NCBI RefSeq assembly: GCF_000719705.1
Contig: NZ_JOHO01000031.1
Coordinates: 1-64,000 of the forward strand
DNA length: 64,000 bases
Source of the DNA: Streptomyces sp. NRRL S-350
Lineage (GTDB): Bacteria > Actinomycetota > Actinomycetes > Streptomycetales > Streptomycetaceae
Direction of reading: 5' to 3'
Shown here: one piece after another, positions 25,743 to 37,297 of the stretch
How the letters are laid out: each line of letters starts with the position of its first letter
How positions within the stretch are numbered: the stretch's first letter is position 1
The notes under the pieces: model-generated
The model's input: the letters and a program-made list of their open reading frames with translations, nothing else
Databases searched by the model: none
Told to the model about the DNA's origin: nothing
Translations under genes and position numbers: made by a program

Positions 25743-26831
25743 GTGACCGCCGACGGCCCGGACGGGGTGCCGCCGCTGCACCTGCCCCGACGGACCCGGA
25801 TGCTGCTGTACGGCTCGCTCCTGCTGCTGGTCGCCGCCGTCGTGACGGCGCTGGCCATCGGCCCGGGAACCACCCTGTCGCCGCTGCTCGCGGTGGCCCC
25901 CGTCCTCGCCGGGGCGACGACCCGGAAGGCCCGGGTGCCGCTGCTGGTCGGCTCGGCGGCCCTGCTCGCGGTCGGGCTGCTGGAGTCGGCCAACGCGCAG
26001 CTGCCGCTCTCCGTCCGGATCAGCGTGCCGGTGACCGTCCTGGCCTCGACCCTGGCCAGCGCCGCCAGTGTCGTCCTGGTGGCGGCCCGCGAGCGGGAGC
26101 TGTTCCAGGTCCGGACGGTGGCCGAGGCGGCGCAGCGGGCGCTGCTGCGACCGCTGCCCGAGCGGATCGGCCCGCTGCGGGTGGCGGTGCGCTACGTCGC
26201 GGCGGCGGCCGAGGCGCGGATCGGCGGGGATCTGTACGCCGTGGTCGAGACCCGGTTCGGGGTGCGGATCCTGTTGGGGGACGTCCAGGGGCACGGCCTT
26301 CCGGCGGTGGAGACGGCGGCGGACGTCCTCGGCGTGTTCCGGGAGGCGGCCCGGACCGAGCCCGATCCGGGCCGGCTCGCCGAGCGGTTGGACGCCGCAC
26401 TCACGGCCCGCCCGGACGAGGACCGGTTCGCCACGGCGCTGCTGCTCGACGTGGCGCCGGACCGGGGGCCCGTCCGGGTGGTGAACTGCGGCCATCCGCC
26501 CCCGCTGCTGCGCCGGGCCGGACGGGTGAGCGAGTTGGAGCCCCCGTTCTCGGCGCCGCCGCTGGGCCTGCTCGGACTGACCGGCGACGAGTACCCGGCG
26601 CGGGCGTTCGACCCGGAGCCGGGCGACCTGCTGCTCCTGCACACCGACGGCGTCTCGGAGGCCCGGGACGCCGAGGGCCGGTTCTACCCGCTCGCGGAGC
26701 GACTGCCCGGGCTGCACGGCGGGAGCCCTGCGGACCTGCTGGACGCGGTGCTGGCGGATGTCGGCGGCTGGGTCGGGAACGACGGGCTGGCCGACGACGC
26801 GGCGGTGCTGGCTGTGCGCTGGGAGCTGTGA
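25743..26831 (+). CDS. Membrane-anchored SpoIIE-type PP2C phosphatase
   Basis: 362-aa protein. The N-terminus has about four hydrophobic segments (residues 18-110: LLYGSLLLLVAAVVTALAIG and following) and the C-terminus is a PP2C/SpoIIE phosphatase (about 130-360) with metal-binding motifs GGDLYAV and GDVQGHG, then LLLLHTDGVSEARD. GTG start at 25743 with GAGGAC upstream. Likely a phosphatase for a phosphorylated STAS anti-anti-sigma factor in a sigma-B/F-like partner switch. No sigma or anti-sigma gene is adjacent. Confidence 0.9.
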   Translation: MTADGPDGVPPLHLPRRTRMLLYGSLLLLVAAVVTALAIGPGTTLSPLLAVAPVLAGATTRKARVPLLVGSAALLAVGLLESANAQLPLSVRISVPVTVLASTLASAASVVLVAARERELFQVRTVAEAAQRALLRPLPERIGPLRVAVRYVAAAAEARIGGDLYAVVETRFGVRILLGDVQGHGLPAVETAADVLGVFREAARTEPDPGRLAERLDAALTARPDEDRFATALLLDVAPDRGPVRVVNCGHPPPLLRRAGRVSELEPPFSAPPLGLLGLTGDEYPARAFDPEPGDLLLLHTDGVSEARDAEGRFYPLAERLPGLHGGSPADLLDAVLADVGGWVGNDGLADDAAVLAVRWEL

Positions 26832-26991
26832 CAGCCCCGCAGGGCGTCAGTCAGTGGCAGAGCCGCCACCGCCGGGAACCCGGTGACGACCGTCGGTGTC
26901 AGTGGCGCGTGCAAGGCTCGGTTCGCGGTCGGCGGGGAGCCTGCCGCCTGCGCACGGGATGACGGTCGACGGTTGACGAGGGGACGGTGTC

Positions 26992-27381
26992 ATGGGGACC
27001 ACGGCAAGCGGGTCGTTCGAGCTCACGGCGTTCGAGCCGGTGGAGACGGAGGAGCGGGAGGGCGCGTCCTTCGGGCGGGTCCGGATCGCCAAGACCTTCA
27101 CGGGCGGGCTGAGCGGCACGAGCGAGGTGCGGATGCTCTCCGTCGCCGGCCCGTCCGGCGCCCCGGCGTCGTATGTCGCGGTGGAGCACGTGACGGGCGA
27201 ACTGGACGGGCGCAAGGGCTCGTTCGTCCTCCAGCACGCGGCCTGGGATGCCACCGGCACGACGATACGCGTGGTGCCGGGCACCGGGGCGGGGGAATTG
27301 GCCGGCATCACCGGTGAGTTCCGCCTGGCCGTCGACGACTCCGGCGCGCACTCCTATGTCCTGGAGTACGAGCTGGCCTGA
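26992..27381 (+). CDS. DUF3224 domain-containing protein
   Basis: 129-aa single-domain protein matching the DUF3224 (allene-oxide-cyclase-like barrel) pattern: ASGSFELTAFEP, KTFTGGLSGTSEVRMLS, GSFVLQHAAWD, GTGAGELAGITGEF and HSYVLEYEL at the end. GAGGGG precedes the ATG. The function of the family is unknown. Confidence 0.88.
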   Translation: MGTTASGSFELTAFEPVETEEREGASFGRVRIAKTFTGGLSGTSEVRMLSVAGPSGAPASYVAVEHVTGELDGRKGSFVLQHAAWDATGTTIRVVPGTGAGELAGITGEFRLAVDDSGAHSYVLEYELA

Positions 27382-27460
27382 CGGCCCGCGTCCGGCGCCC
27401 GGCGTCACCTTCTCGGCCGTGTGCCGGACCCGCCGGGCGTTCGGCGGCGCTGTCACGATG

Positions 27461-27490
27461 ATGCGATCAGTGCACATGCGATCAGTGCAC
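27461..27490. repeat. Perfect 15-bp tandem duplication upstream of the DUF5995 gene
   Basis: ATGCGATCAGTGCAC occurs twice back to back (27461-27475 and 27476-27490), then GATCGGCAT. It ends 22 bp before the DUF5995 start and overlaps the probable promoter. GTGCAC within it is a 6-bp palindrome. Operator-like. Confidence 0.75.
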
Positions 27491-27512
27491 GATCGGCATC
27501 GGAGGGTGGCGC

Positions 27513-30094
<2,582 letters not shown>

Positions 30095-30135
30095 TCACGC
30101 GGTAACGGCGAGGCGAGCGGGAAGCGGCACCAGGC

Positions 30136-31644
30136 GTGGGCATCGGGCAGACGGACATCCGGCAGGGTCAGGGCGAGGACATCGAGGAGGAGATCGACTA
30201 CGGTCCCGGCCTCGACCCCGAGCGGCTGGAGCTCTGCCTGTCGGTACTCGCCGAGCTGGACGAGCTGCACGTCGACCACCCGGACGCGATCACCGTCCGC
30301 AAGGCCGTCGGCGGCATATTCCGCACGCTCAAGCAGCGCCGCCGCCAGGAGACCCGGGCCCGCAAGACCGCCAACGACCGCGCGGTCACCGCCCGCACCG
30401 CCACCGGTGCGCCGACCCGGATCGACGACGAGACCGCCGGCGCCTTCGGCCTGACCACCGTCACCACCACCGAGATCGCCGGCATCCTGGAGCGGCCGCG
30501 CTCCTGCTACACCTGCAAGGGCCGGTACACCGAGGTCGACGCGTTCTACCACAACCTCTGCCAGACCTGTGCGGCCCTGAACCGGGCCCGCCGGGACGCC
30601 CGTGCCGACCTCACCGGCAAGCGCGCGCTGCTCACCGGCGGCCGGGCCAAGATCGGGATGTACATCGCGCTGATGCTGCTGCGCGACGGCGCCCACACCA
30701 CCATCACCACCCGCTTCCCGAACGACGCGATCCGCCGCTTCAAGGCGATGCCCGACAGCGCCGAGTGGATCCACCGCCTCAAGATCATCGGCATCGACCT
30801 GCGCGACCCGGCCCAGGTGATGGCCCTCGCCGACGAGGTCGCCGCCGACGGCCCGCTGGACATCCTGATCAACAACGCCGCGCAGACCGTGCGCCGCCCG
30901 CCGGAGTCCTACCGCGAGCTGGTAAACGCCGAGTCCGCACCGCTGCCCGCCGGTGAGCTGCCGCAGTCCACCACCATCGGCCGCTTCAACAGCGGCAGCG
31001 TCGACCTGCCCGCGCTCCCCCACCAGGCGAGCGGCGAGGAGCGGCGCCTCGCCGCCGAGGACGTCACCTCGCTCGCCCTGGTCACCGGCTCCGCCACGCC
31101 CGCCCGGATCGCGGCCGGCACCGCGATCGACGCCGGCGGCCTGGTGCCCGACCTCTCGGACACCAACAGCTGGGTGCAGACCGTCGAGGAGGTCGGCCCG
31201 GTCGAGCTGCTGGAGGTCCAGCTCTGCAACTCCACCGCGCCGTTCATCCTGATCAGCCGGCTGCGCCCGGCGATGGCTGCGTCCGCCTCCCGCCGCAAGT
31301 ACGTGGTCAACGTCTCCGCGATGGAGGGCGTGTTCACCCGCGGCTACAAGGGCGCCGGCCACCCGCACACCAACATGGCCAAGGCCGCGCTCAACATGCT
31401 CACCCGCACCAGCGCGCAGGAGATGTTCCAGACCGACGGCATCCTGATGACCGCCGTCGACACCGGCTGGATCACCGACGAGCGGCCGCACCCCGACAAG
31501 ATGCGCCTCGCCGACGAGGGTTTCCACGCCCCGCTCGACCTGGTCGACGGCGCCGCCCGGGTGTACGACCCGATCGTGCGGGGCGAGGCGGGCGAGGACC
31601 TGTTCGGCTGCTTCCTCAAGGACTACAAGCCCGCCAACTGGTGA
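30136..31644 (+). CDS. Zinc-ribbon SDR-like protein lacking the catalytic Tyr
   Basis: 502-aa protein of unknown function. The acidic/helical N-terminal region (about 1-110) is followed by a zinc-ribbon-like motif CYTC-(N)18-CQTC (about 125-150). Then comes an SDR Rossmann domain (from about 155) with TGGRAKIG, NNAAQT, an insertion of about 90 residues, the Ser-bearing NVSAMEG, and PHTNMAKAAL. Where classical SDRs have YxxxK, the Tyr position here is Thr. GTG start at 30136. TAGCAT at 30089-30094 may be the -10 element. Catalysis, if any, must be non-classical. Confidence 0.8.
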   Translation: MGIGQTDIRQGQGEDIEEEIDYGPGLDPERLELCLSVLAELDELHVDHPDAITVRKAVGGIFRTLKQRRRQETRARKTANDRAVTARTATGAPTRIDDETAGAFGLTTVTTTEIAGILERPRSCYTCKGRYTEVDAFYHNLCQTCAALNRARRDARADLTGKRALLTGGRAKIGMYIALMLLRDGAHTTITTRFPNDAIRRFKAMPDSAEWIHRLKIIGIDLRDPAQVMALADEVAADGPLDILINNAAQTVRRPPESYRELVNAESAPLPAGELPQSTTIGRFNSGSVDLPALPHQASGEERRLAAEDVTSLALVTGSATPARIAAGTAIDAGGLVPDLSDTNSWVQTVEEVGPVELLEVQLCNSTAPFILISRLRPAMAASASRRKYVVNVSAMEGVFTRGYKGAGHPHTNMAKAALNMLTRTSAQEMFQTDGILMTAVDTGWITDERPHPDKMRLADEGFHAPLDLVDGAARVYDPIVRGEAGEDLFGCFLKDYKPANW

Positions 31645-31741
31645 GCTCACGGAGCGGGTCCGGAACAGGCGCGGCAGGCGCGGACGCGACGGACCCGGCC
31701 GCAACGGAGCCCGACGGGACGGCAAGGGAGACGACGGCGAG

Positions 31742-32194
31742 ATGACCACCACCCCCGTGCTCGGCGCCGGGATCATCGTGCCCACCGGGGACGGCCGGGT
31801 GCTGATCGGGCGGCGCACCACCGCCGGTGAGCCGCCCAGCTGGAGCCTGCCGGGCGGCAAGGTCGACCCCGGCGAGTCCTTCGAGCAGACCGCGGCCCGC
31901 GAACTCGCCGAGGAGACCGGCATCGTGCTGCCGGCCGGGGCGATGCGGGTGCTCGCCGTGCACCTCGACCACGAGCTCGGACGGCCGAGGCTGACCGCCG
32001 CCGTCCTCGCGCCGCCCAGTCTGGCCGAGGCGGTGGTCACCGAGCCGCACGCCTGCGCCGGCTGGGAGCGGTTCCCGGTGGACGCACTGCCGGATCCGAT
32101 GTTCTACCCGTCCGCGCTGGTGCTCGGCAGTTGGTTGCCCGGACTGGACGGCGTGCGGCGGGACAGGACGCACGGCTACCCCGTCTCCCGCTGA
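31742..32194 (+). CDS. Nudix hydrolase
   Basis: 150-aa single-domain Nudix protein. The Nudix box GGKVDPGESFEQTAARELAE followed by ETGI fits the metal-binding consensus exactly. Likely a nucleotide-diphosphate cleaning enzyme (8-oxo-dGTP or CTP-like; plant/bacterial NUDT15-like by its WSLPGGK and YPSALVLGSWL ends). Follows the zinc-ribbon SDR by about 100 bp on the same strand and could share its transcript. Confidence 0.88.
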   Translation: MTTTPVLGAGIIVPTGDGRVLIGRRTTAGEPPSWSLPGGKVDPGESFEQTAARELAEETGIVLPAGAMRVLAVHLDHELGRPRLTAAVLAPPSLAEAVVTEPHACAGWERFPVDALPDPMFYPSALVLGSWLPGLDGVRRDRTHGYPVSR

Positions 32195-32474
32195 GGGCGG
32201 CCGACGGGGCGGCCGAGGGGACGGCTGACAGGACGGCCGGGATGGTCGCGCAGACCAGCCGCACCGGGAGGCCCGCGGCCTCGTGCACGGAGCGACGGAA
32301 CGCCCCGGCTGCGGGGCCGCGCGGCACCGGCGGGGCGGTAGTGGCGGTGCCAGCCCGGAGGAGCCGGGAGTGGCGATCCTCCGAGCGCGTACCGCTCTTG
32401 TGCCTGAGGGCCCGTCGGGTGGAAATTGGTGGCACAACGGCCTTGCGCCCCCGCGCCCCTGAGGAGCCCTCAAC

Positions 32475-33137
32475 GTGTCGTCCAGGACGCCCCGCCGCCC
32501 GGCTCGGCCCGCGTCGCTCCCGCGGCGAAGGGGCAGCCTGCTGCGGCGGGCCCTGGGCGCCGGGCACGAACCGCTCGTCCGCCCCCTCGACCGCTCCCGT
32601 GCCCGAGCGTGGCTGCTCGCCGGGCTCGGTGCGGTGCTCGCCGCCGCCCTCGCCGCGGGCGGCGCCGTGCTCCTGTACCGCGACACCGCGCCCGCGGCCG
32701 CGGCCCAACGGGCCCGGCTGCACCGGATCGAGGCGGTCGTCCGCAGCACCCCGGACCGCGCCGCCGTGGCCGGCAGCCGCTTCGCCGACGGCTACAGCGA
32801 CCGGATCGACGTCGACGCCGCCTGGACGGCTCCCGACGGCGCCCAGCGCTCCGGCACTGTCCAGGCCCCGCGCTCCGCCCTCGCCGGCTCCCGCGTGCCG
32901 ATCTGGATCGACCCGTCCGGCACCGCCTCCGCTCCCCCGGTCGAGCGCGCGGCCCTCGTCGTCTCCGCCGCCTGCACCGGCACCGGCGCCTTCCTCGTCC
33001 TGCTCGCCCTGCTCACCCTCGGCCTCCGGCTGCGCCTGCACGTGCTCGACCGCCGCGCCGAGGCCGCCTGGACCGACGGATGGTCCCGCTTCGAACCCCT
33101 CTGGAGCGGCCGCGCGGGGCACCGCCACGAGGACTGA
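32475..33137 (+). CDS. Rv1733c-like membrane protein
   Basis: 220-aa protein with two transmembrane helices (about residues 44-66 and 163-186) bracketing an extracytoplasmic domain of about 95 residues with WTAPDGAQRSGTV and IWIDPSG, the pattern of the Rv1733c family common in mycobacteria and Streptomyces. GTG start at 32475 with GAGGAG upstream. Function unknown. The 280 bp before it show no gene. Confidence 0.75.
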   Translation: MSSRTPRRPARPASLPRRRGSLLRRALGAGHEPLVRPLDRSRARAWLLAGLGAVLAAALAAGGAVLLYRDTAPAAAAQRARLHRIEAVVRSTPDRAAVAGSRFADGYSDRIDVDAAWTAPDGAQRSGTVQAPRSALAGSRVPIWIDPSGTASAPPVERAALVVSAACTGTGAFLVLLALLTLGLRLRLHVLDRRAEAAWTDGWSRFEPLWSGRAGHRHED

Positions 33138-33179
33138 GTCCACCAGGGCTGAGCCACGGCGCACCCGCCCGGGCTGCCC

Positions 33180-33911
33180 TCAGCGGGGCCGGGTCCAGGC
33201 AGGGGCAGGAGTGGGCTTGGCCGCGTGGTGGGTGACGGCGGCGACGGCGAGGAGGAGGACGAGGGCCAGGCCGAGCGCGGCGGGGACGTCGGCGTGGAGG
33301 ACGAGGAGGGCGCCGAGGAGGGCGCCGGCGAACATCCAGACCGCGGAGGCGAGGCGGCGGGAGCCGGTGAGGTCCGCGGCGAGGGCGGTGATGGTCATGG
33401 TGAGCACGGTGGTGGTGAGGTCGGGCACCTTCAGTGCGCGGACCACCGCGTTCTGGCCGCCCATGGCGAAGCCGAGCAGCGCGACCAGGGTGTAGCGGGC
33501 CGGCTCGGAGGTGTGGCCGACGGCGGCGGCCAGAACGGTGCTCGCGGCGACGAGCACCGCCTGGCCGGCGACGGCGGCGGTCAGCAGGCGCCCCCGGTGG
33601 CCCGGCAGGCGGCGGGAGAGGTGGCCACCGGCCAGGGCGCCGAGCAGGAAGGCGGCCAGCGCGGCCAGCGACGCGGTGGCGGAGAGGTTGGCCGCGCCGG
33701 CCAGGGCGAAGCCCAGGAACACCACGTTGCCGGTCATGTTGGCGACGAAGACGTGGCCGAGTTCGAGGTAGCTGACGGCGTCCACCAGTCCGGTGACCAC
33801 GGTCAGCGCCAGCAGCAGCGGCACCAGTGGACCGTGCTCGGGGCCGGGGCCGGGGTCGGGGTCGGGGTCGGGCTCGGGGCCGGAGTCAGGCTCGGGGTCG
33901 GGGGTCAGCAT
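33180..33911 (-). CDS. DUF1275 (YoaK-like) membrane protein
   Basis: 243-aa protein with six or seven hydrophobic helices. Family motifs are GLVDAVSYLELGHVFVANMTGN near the N-terminus and GFAMGGQNAVVRAL in the middle. The ATG at 33911 (MLTPDPEPDSG) precedes a Pro/Asp/Glu repeat tail (residues 3-26, PDPDPDPGPGPE type) coded by a 6-bp GGGTCG-type tandem repeat. DUF1275 proteins are of unclear function, possibly transporters. Confidence 0.85.
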   Translation of the reverse strand: MLTPDPEPDSGPEPDPDPDPGPGPEHGPLVPLLLALTVVTGLVDAVSYLELGHVFVANMTGNVVFLGFALAGAANLSATASLAALAAFLLGALAGGHLSRRLPGHRGRLLTAAVAGQAVLVAASTVLAAAVGHTSEPARYTLVALLGFAMGGQNAVVRALKVPDLTTTVLTMTITALAADLTGSRRLASAVWMFAGALLGALLVLHADVPAALGLALVLLLAVAAVTHHAAKPTPAPAWTRPR

Positions 33912-34010
33912 CGGGTCTCCCAGGCGGTTCGTGTGACGGTCCTTCCGTTCTACTCCTCGGGCCGCCTCCCTCGGGCCCGCTCCCTCGGGCCGCATCCCTC
34001 CGGACTCCTC

Positions 34011-34745
34011 TCAGGCAAGTGCCGGGCCGCCCGGATCCTCCGGATCGTCGTCCAGGTGCCAGTGCAGGTCACGGACGCCGGGTTCCAGGGACAGCCGGGT
34101 GACGACCTGTTCGAGCGCCGGGGCGACCTGCCCGGTGATCGCGACGGTGGCCCGCAGGCTGGTGGCGTCGCCGTCCTCGGTGCGGCGGGCGCGCAGGCCG
34201 GTCGGGGCGAGGCCGGAGCCGGCCAGGGCCTGGAGCAGCAGGGCCCGGATGTGGGTCTCGGACCTGCGGTCGCACTCCAGGTGGACGGTGGCACGGCAGG
34301 TGGAGTCCGGGTCGCTGCCGGACTGCGGGGCCCGGTCGAGCAGCCGCCCGGCCGGGCGCAGCACCACGTGGACGCCGAGCACCATGAGCGTGCCGAGGAC
34401 GGCCAGCTCCAGTTCGCCGGAGGCGGCCAGGACTCCCACGGCAGCCGAACACCACAGCGTGGCAGCGGTGTTGAGGCCGCGGACGCCGGCGCCGTCGCGC
34501 AGGATGACGCCACCACCGAGGAAGCCGATGCCGGAGACCACGTAGGAGGCGACCCGGGTGGGGCTGCCGGTGTCACCGACGGCCTCGCTGTACAGGACGA
34601 ACAGGGTGGCGCCCGCGGCGACCAGGGCGTTGGTGCGCAGGCCGGCCATCCGGGCCCGCCACTGGCGCTCGACGCCGATCAGCGCGCCGCAGGCGACGCC
34701 GGTGGTGAGCCGGACCAGGAAGTCGGCGGTGGTCAGGGCGTGCAC
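34011..34745 (-). CDS. MgtC/SapB family membrane protein
   Basis: 244-aa protein with an N-terminal MgtC domain of four or five helices (about 1-130): GALIGVERQWRARMAGLRTNALV with the conserved Arg/Glu, SGIGFLGGGVILRDG and GLNTAATLWC. A C-terminal ACT-like cytoplasmic domain follows (about 150-235). MgtC proteins support growth at low Mg2+ and regulate ATP synthase or K+ uptake. It lies 136 bp downstream of the Nramp homologue on the same strand, suggesting a shared divalent-metal role. Confidence 0.9.
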   Translation of the reverse strand: MHALTTADFLVRLTTGVACGALIGVERQWRARMAGLRTNALVAAGATLFVLYSEAVGDTGSPTRVASYVVSGIGFLGGGVILRDGAGVRGLNTAATLWCSAAVGVLAASGELELAVLGTLMVLGVHVVLRPAGRLLDRAPQSGSDPDSTCRATVHLECDRRSETHIRALLLQALAGSGLAPTGLRARRTEDGDATSLRATVAITGQVAPALEQVVTRLSLEPGVRDLHWHLDDDPEDPGGPALA

Positions 34746-34881
34746 GACGGCACCTCCTTCACGGGGGGACGGGGGACGGGGGGACGGGGTTCGGGGTTCG
34801 GGGTTCGGGGTTCGACGTTCAGTGTTCGGGCGGGCGGCGGGTCAGTGGCCCGGGGAGCGGGTCAGCGGCCCGGAGAGCGGG

Positions 34882-36552
34882 TCAGTGGCCCAGGGCGGTC
34901 TGGACGACCTTGATGATGACCATCACCATCGCCACGAGCAGGTAGGCGCGCAGGGCGCCCATGCCGACCTTGCGGGCGGTGGACACGACCGGCTTGTCGA
35001 GGGTCTCCAGCGGGGGCATCCGCCAGTTCTCGCGCCCGGTGCGGTCGACGGGGTCCTCCTTGGTGGCCGTACGGCCGGTGGTGAAGGAGTATCCGGCGAC
35101 CAGGACGCCCGTGACGCCGCAGCCGGCCATGATCCACAGGATCGCCTCGGAGCTGATGTCCGGCCAGACGACGGCGGCGGTCAGGATCATCGAGAGCATC
35201 ACCAGGACGCCGACCACGGCCGAGGTGAAGGCGTTGGTCCGGGGCCCGTTCACCCACGGCCCTAGCACCGCCCGGTCGTTGCAGAGCAGCAGCAGGAAGA
35301 CGGTGGCGGAGGGCAGCAGGACCCCGGCCAGCACCTGCACGAACTGGGTCATCAGCCCCTGGAGGTGGTCGGTGGACAGCAGCGTGATCGCGGCGGCCAG
35401 TACGACCAGGCCCGCGTAGACGGCGTAGAAGCCCTTGGCGCCCTTCACCCCGCGGTGCAGCGAGTGCTTGATGCCGAAGACGTCGCCGATCGCGTACGCG
35501 GTGGACAGCGAGACGGCGAACGCGCCGATGATCGAGGCGTCCAGCAGCGCGATCGCGAACAGCACCCCGGCGACGTGCCCGGCCTTGGCCTCGATGCCTC
35601 GGGCCAGCGCGCCCGAGTCGGAGAACTGCCCGGCGCCGTCGGTGCCGGCGAAGGCCGCCGCCGTGAGCCCGATCAGTGCCGCCGCGCCGACGATGACCAC
35701 GACGATGCCGATCCACAGGTCGATCTTCTCGTACCGCATGAAGCGCGGGGTGATCCGCTTGTCGATGACGTACGACTGCTGGAAGAACAGCTGCCACGGG
35801 GCGACGGTGGTGCCGACGATCGAGATGAACACCAGCATCACGGCGGCGAGCTGTCCGGACCCACCGGGCAGGGCGGGCGTCACGAAGTCGTGGGCCATCT
35901 GCGAGGTCTTCGGGTGGACCAGGAAGTAGATCGGCACCAGCAGCAGCGAGCCCACGCACAGCGCCACCGCGACGCGTTCGAAGCGCTGGAACGAGCCGGT
36001 GAACGCCGAGGCGATGATGATCGCCGCCGCCGGCACGACCGCGGCCGCCTTCGGCAGCCCGAGGTAGCCTGCCGCGAGCGTCACGCCGATGAACTCCGTG
36101 ACCAGCGTCAGGGCGTTCAGCAGGAACAGGTCGATCACGCTGAAGGCGCCCCAGAACTTCCCGAAGCGTTCCAGGATGAGCCGGGCGTGGCCCACCCCGG
36201 TGACGGCGCCGAGGCGCAGCACCATCTCCTGGTTCACGTACAGGACCGGGACCAGCATCAGGAGCGTCCACAGCAGCTTGGTGCCGTAGTTCTGCCCGGC
36301 CTGGCCGTACGTCGAGAAGGCGCCGGCGTCGTTGTCGCCGACCATCACGATCAGGCCGGGCCCGACGACGGCGAGGAGCGTCTTCAGTCGGGCCGAGAGG
36401 CCGTGCCCGGGGGCGGTGTCGTCGAGGCGGACGGTCCCGAACGCGCCCTTGATGTCGCCGACGTGGGCGTCGTCGAGGACGGCGGAGGGGGCCGCCGAGG
36501 AGGCGGCGGTGCGGGCGGCGGGGACCTTCGGGTCCAGCGTCACGTGGGTCAT
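34882..36552 (-). CDS. Nramp-superfamily metal transporter with non-canonical metal site
   Basis: 556-aa polytopic protein (about 11-12 helices) of the Nramp superfamily. The TM1 motif, usually DPGN, reads DAGA (in VGDNDAGAF), keeping the Asp but losing the Asn. The TM6 motif, usually MPHN, reads APWQ (in TTVAPWQLFFQQS), losing the Met that favours transition metals. These changes resemble Nramp-related magnesium transporters, so Mg2+ or another ion is as likely as Mn2+. ATG at 36552. It heads a probable unit with the MgtC gene. Longer N- and C-terminal tails than typical MntH. Confidence 0.85.
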   Translation of the reverse strand: MTHVTLDPKVPAARTAASSAAPSAVLDDAHVGDIKGAFGTVRLDDTAPGHGLSARLKTLLAVVGPGLIVMVGDNDAGAFSTYGQAGQNYGTKLLWTLLMLVPVLYVNQEMVLRLGAVTGVGHARLILERFGKFWGAFSVIDLFLLNALTLVTEFIGVTLAAGYLGLPKAAAVVPAAAIIIASAFTGSFQRFERVAVALCVGSLLLVPIYFLVHPKTSQMAHDFVTPALPGGSGQLAAVMLVFISIVGTTVAPWQLFFQQSYVIDKRITPRFMRYEKIDLWIGIVVVIVGAAALIGLTAAAFAGTDGAGQFSDSGALARGIEAKAGHVAGVLFAIALLDASIIGAFAVSLSTAYAIGDVFGIKHSLHRGVKGAKGFYAVYAGLVVLAAAITLLSTDHLQGLMTQFVQVLAGVLLPSATVFLLLLCNDRAVLGPWVNGPRTNAFTSAVVGVLVMLSMILTAAVVWPDISSEAILWIMAGCGVTGVLVAGYSFTTGRTATKEDPVDRTGRENWRMPPLETLDKPVVSTARKVGMGALRAYLLVAMVMVIIKVVQTALGH

Positions 36553-37226
36553 GGGTGGGGCCTCCCTGCCCCCTGGGTCGAGGGGGCGTCAGGGGGCACG
36601 CGGCGGCCGAACCCCCTGCGAGCGCACGGCACCGGACCGCACGGCGGCGCCGGGCGGCGGCAGCCGTGCTGGCATGACGGTGCGCCAGACACTGGCATGA
36701 CGGTGCGTCAGGCACTTTGCGTCCGGGCATGGTTGAGCGCCGGATGGAGCGCCTGGCGAACGGGCAGGGAGGGTTGTTACCGCGTGCCGGAGGTGATCGA
36801 GAGCATGCGGGGGTAGGGGCGACTGTGGCCCGGACTACTGCAGTCCATGTTTCTCGCCTCCTCCCGGCCGGGGGCGCACCGACTGTGCGCCGCTTCACGA
36901 CACGGCAAGGAGCACGCCGGCCCGCAGGGAGCCGGCACACCCCAACTCGTCAGAGCTTTGGCACTCCACGGCGTGTCCAGCCGACCGGCCGGAAGCCACT
37001 TGGGGTCAACCCTTAAGTCGGGAAGACCTGTCCTGAACCTGGGCGTCTCTCGACGTCGTCGGGTCAGTGGCCTGTGTCCGTGAAGACGCCTCACCGAACG
37101 AGGTGCCCTCGTTCACGACCTCCAAGGCCGTGAACCTCGAACAGCATAGCCCGACTTCACGGGCGCCGAGCCGATTGCCGGCCCAACTTCGACACCTTTG
37201 TAGAAGCTTGACCGAACCCGACGGAC
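36553..37226. other. Intergenic region between Nramp and ABC transporter genes
   Basis: About 675 bp without a supported gene between divergent genes. The left part serves the Nramp gene and includes the 23-bp tandem dyads at 36669-36714. The right part is less GC-rich than average and leads to the ABC transporter promoter. I looked for M-box and yybP-ykoY riboswitch cores on the minus strand and found none. Confidence 0.6.
36669..36714. repeat. 23-bp tandem repeat with internal dyads upstream of the Nramp gene
   Basis: Two units of CTGGCATGACGGTGCGYCAG-type sequence (36669-36691, 36692-36714). The first contains CTGGC...GCCAG, the second TGACGGTGCGTCA, both inverted repeats. About 120-160 bp upstream of the Nramp ATG; a possible metalloregulator operator or RNA hairpin pair. 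Confidence 0.6.
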
Positions 37227-37255
37227 TTGAGCATCTCCCCCCGGCGGCATATATA
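37227..37255 (+). promoter_or_regulatory. Vegetative-type promoter of the ABC transporter operon
   Basis: TTGAGC (37227-37232) and TATATA (37250-37255) are separated by 17 bp, an unusually good -35/-10 match for this genome. ATATATAGTT (37249-37258) and ATATGCAGTT (37266-37275) form a direct repeat overlapping the -10 and start region, a likely repressor site. Confidence 0.65.
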
Positions 37256-37297
37256 GTTCACCGACATATGCAGTTGAGTAGCTCACGAGGGGGAAGT

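Noticed and set aside
36553..36860. M-box or yybP-ykoY metal riboswitch before the Nramp gene
   Set aside because: I looked for the conserved core sequences on the minus strand and did not find them; only the tandem dyads are present.
36717..37094. Small open frames in the Nramp-ABC gap
   Set aside because: None has a ribosome binding site or recognisable sequence; both strands are open by composition.
37067..37297. A longer N-terminus of the ABC ATPase starting at 37067
   Set aside because: It would put the promoter (37227-37255) inside the gene; the GTG at 37298 has a good ribosome binding site and the ATPase fold starts shortly after it.
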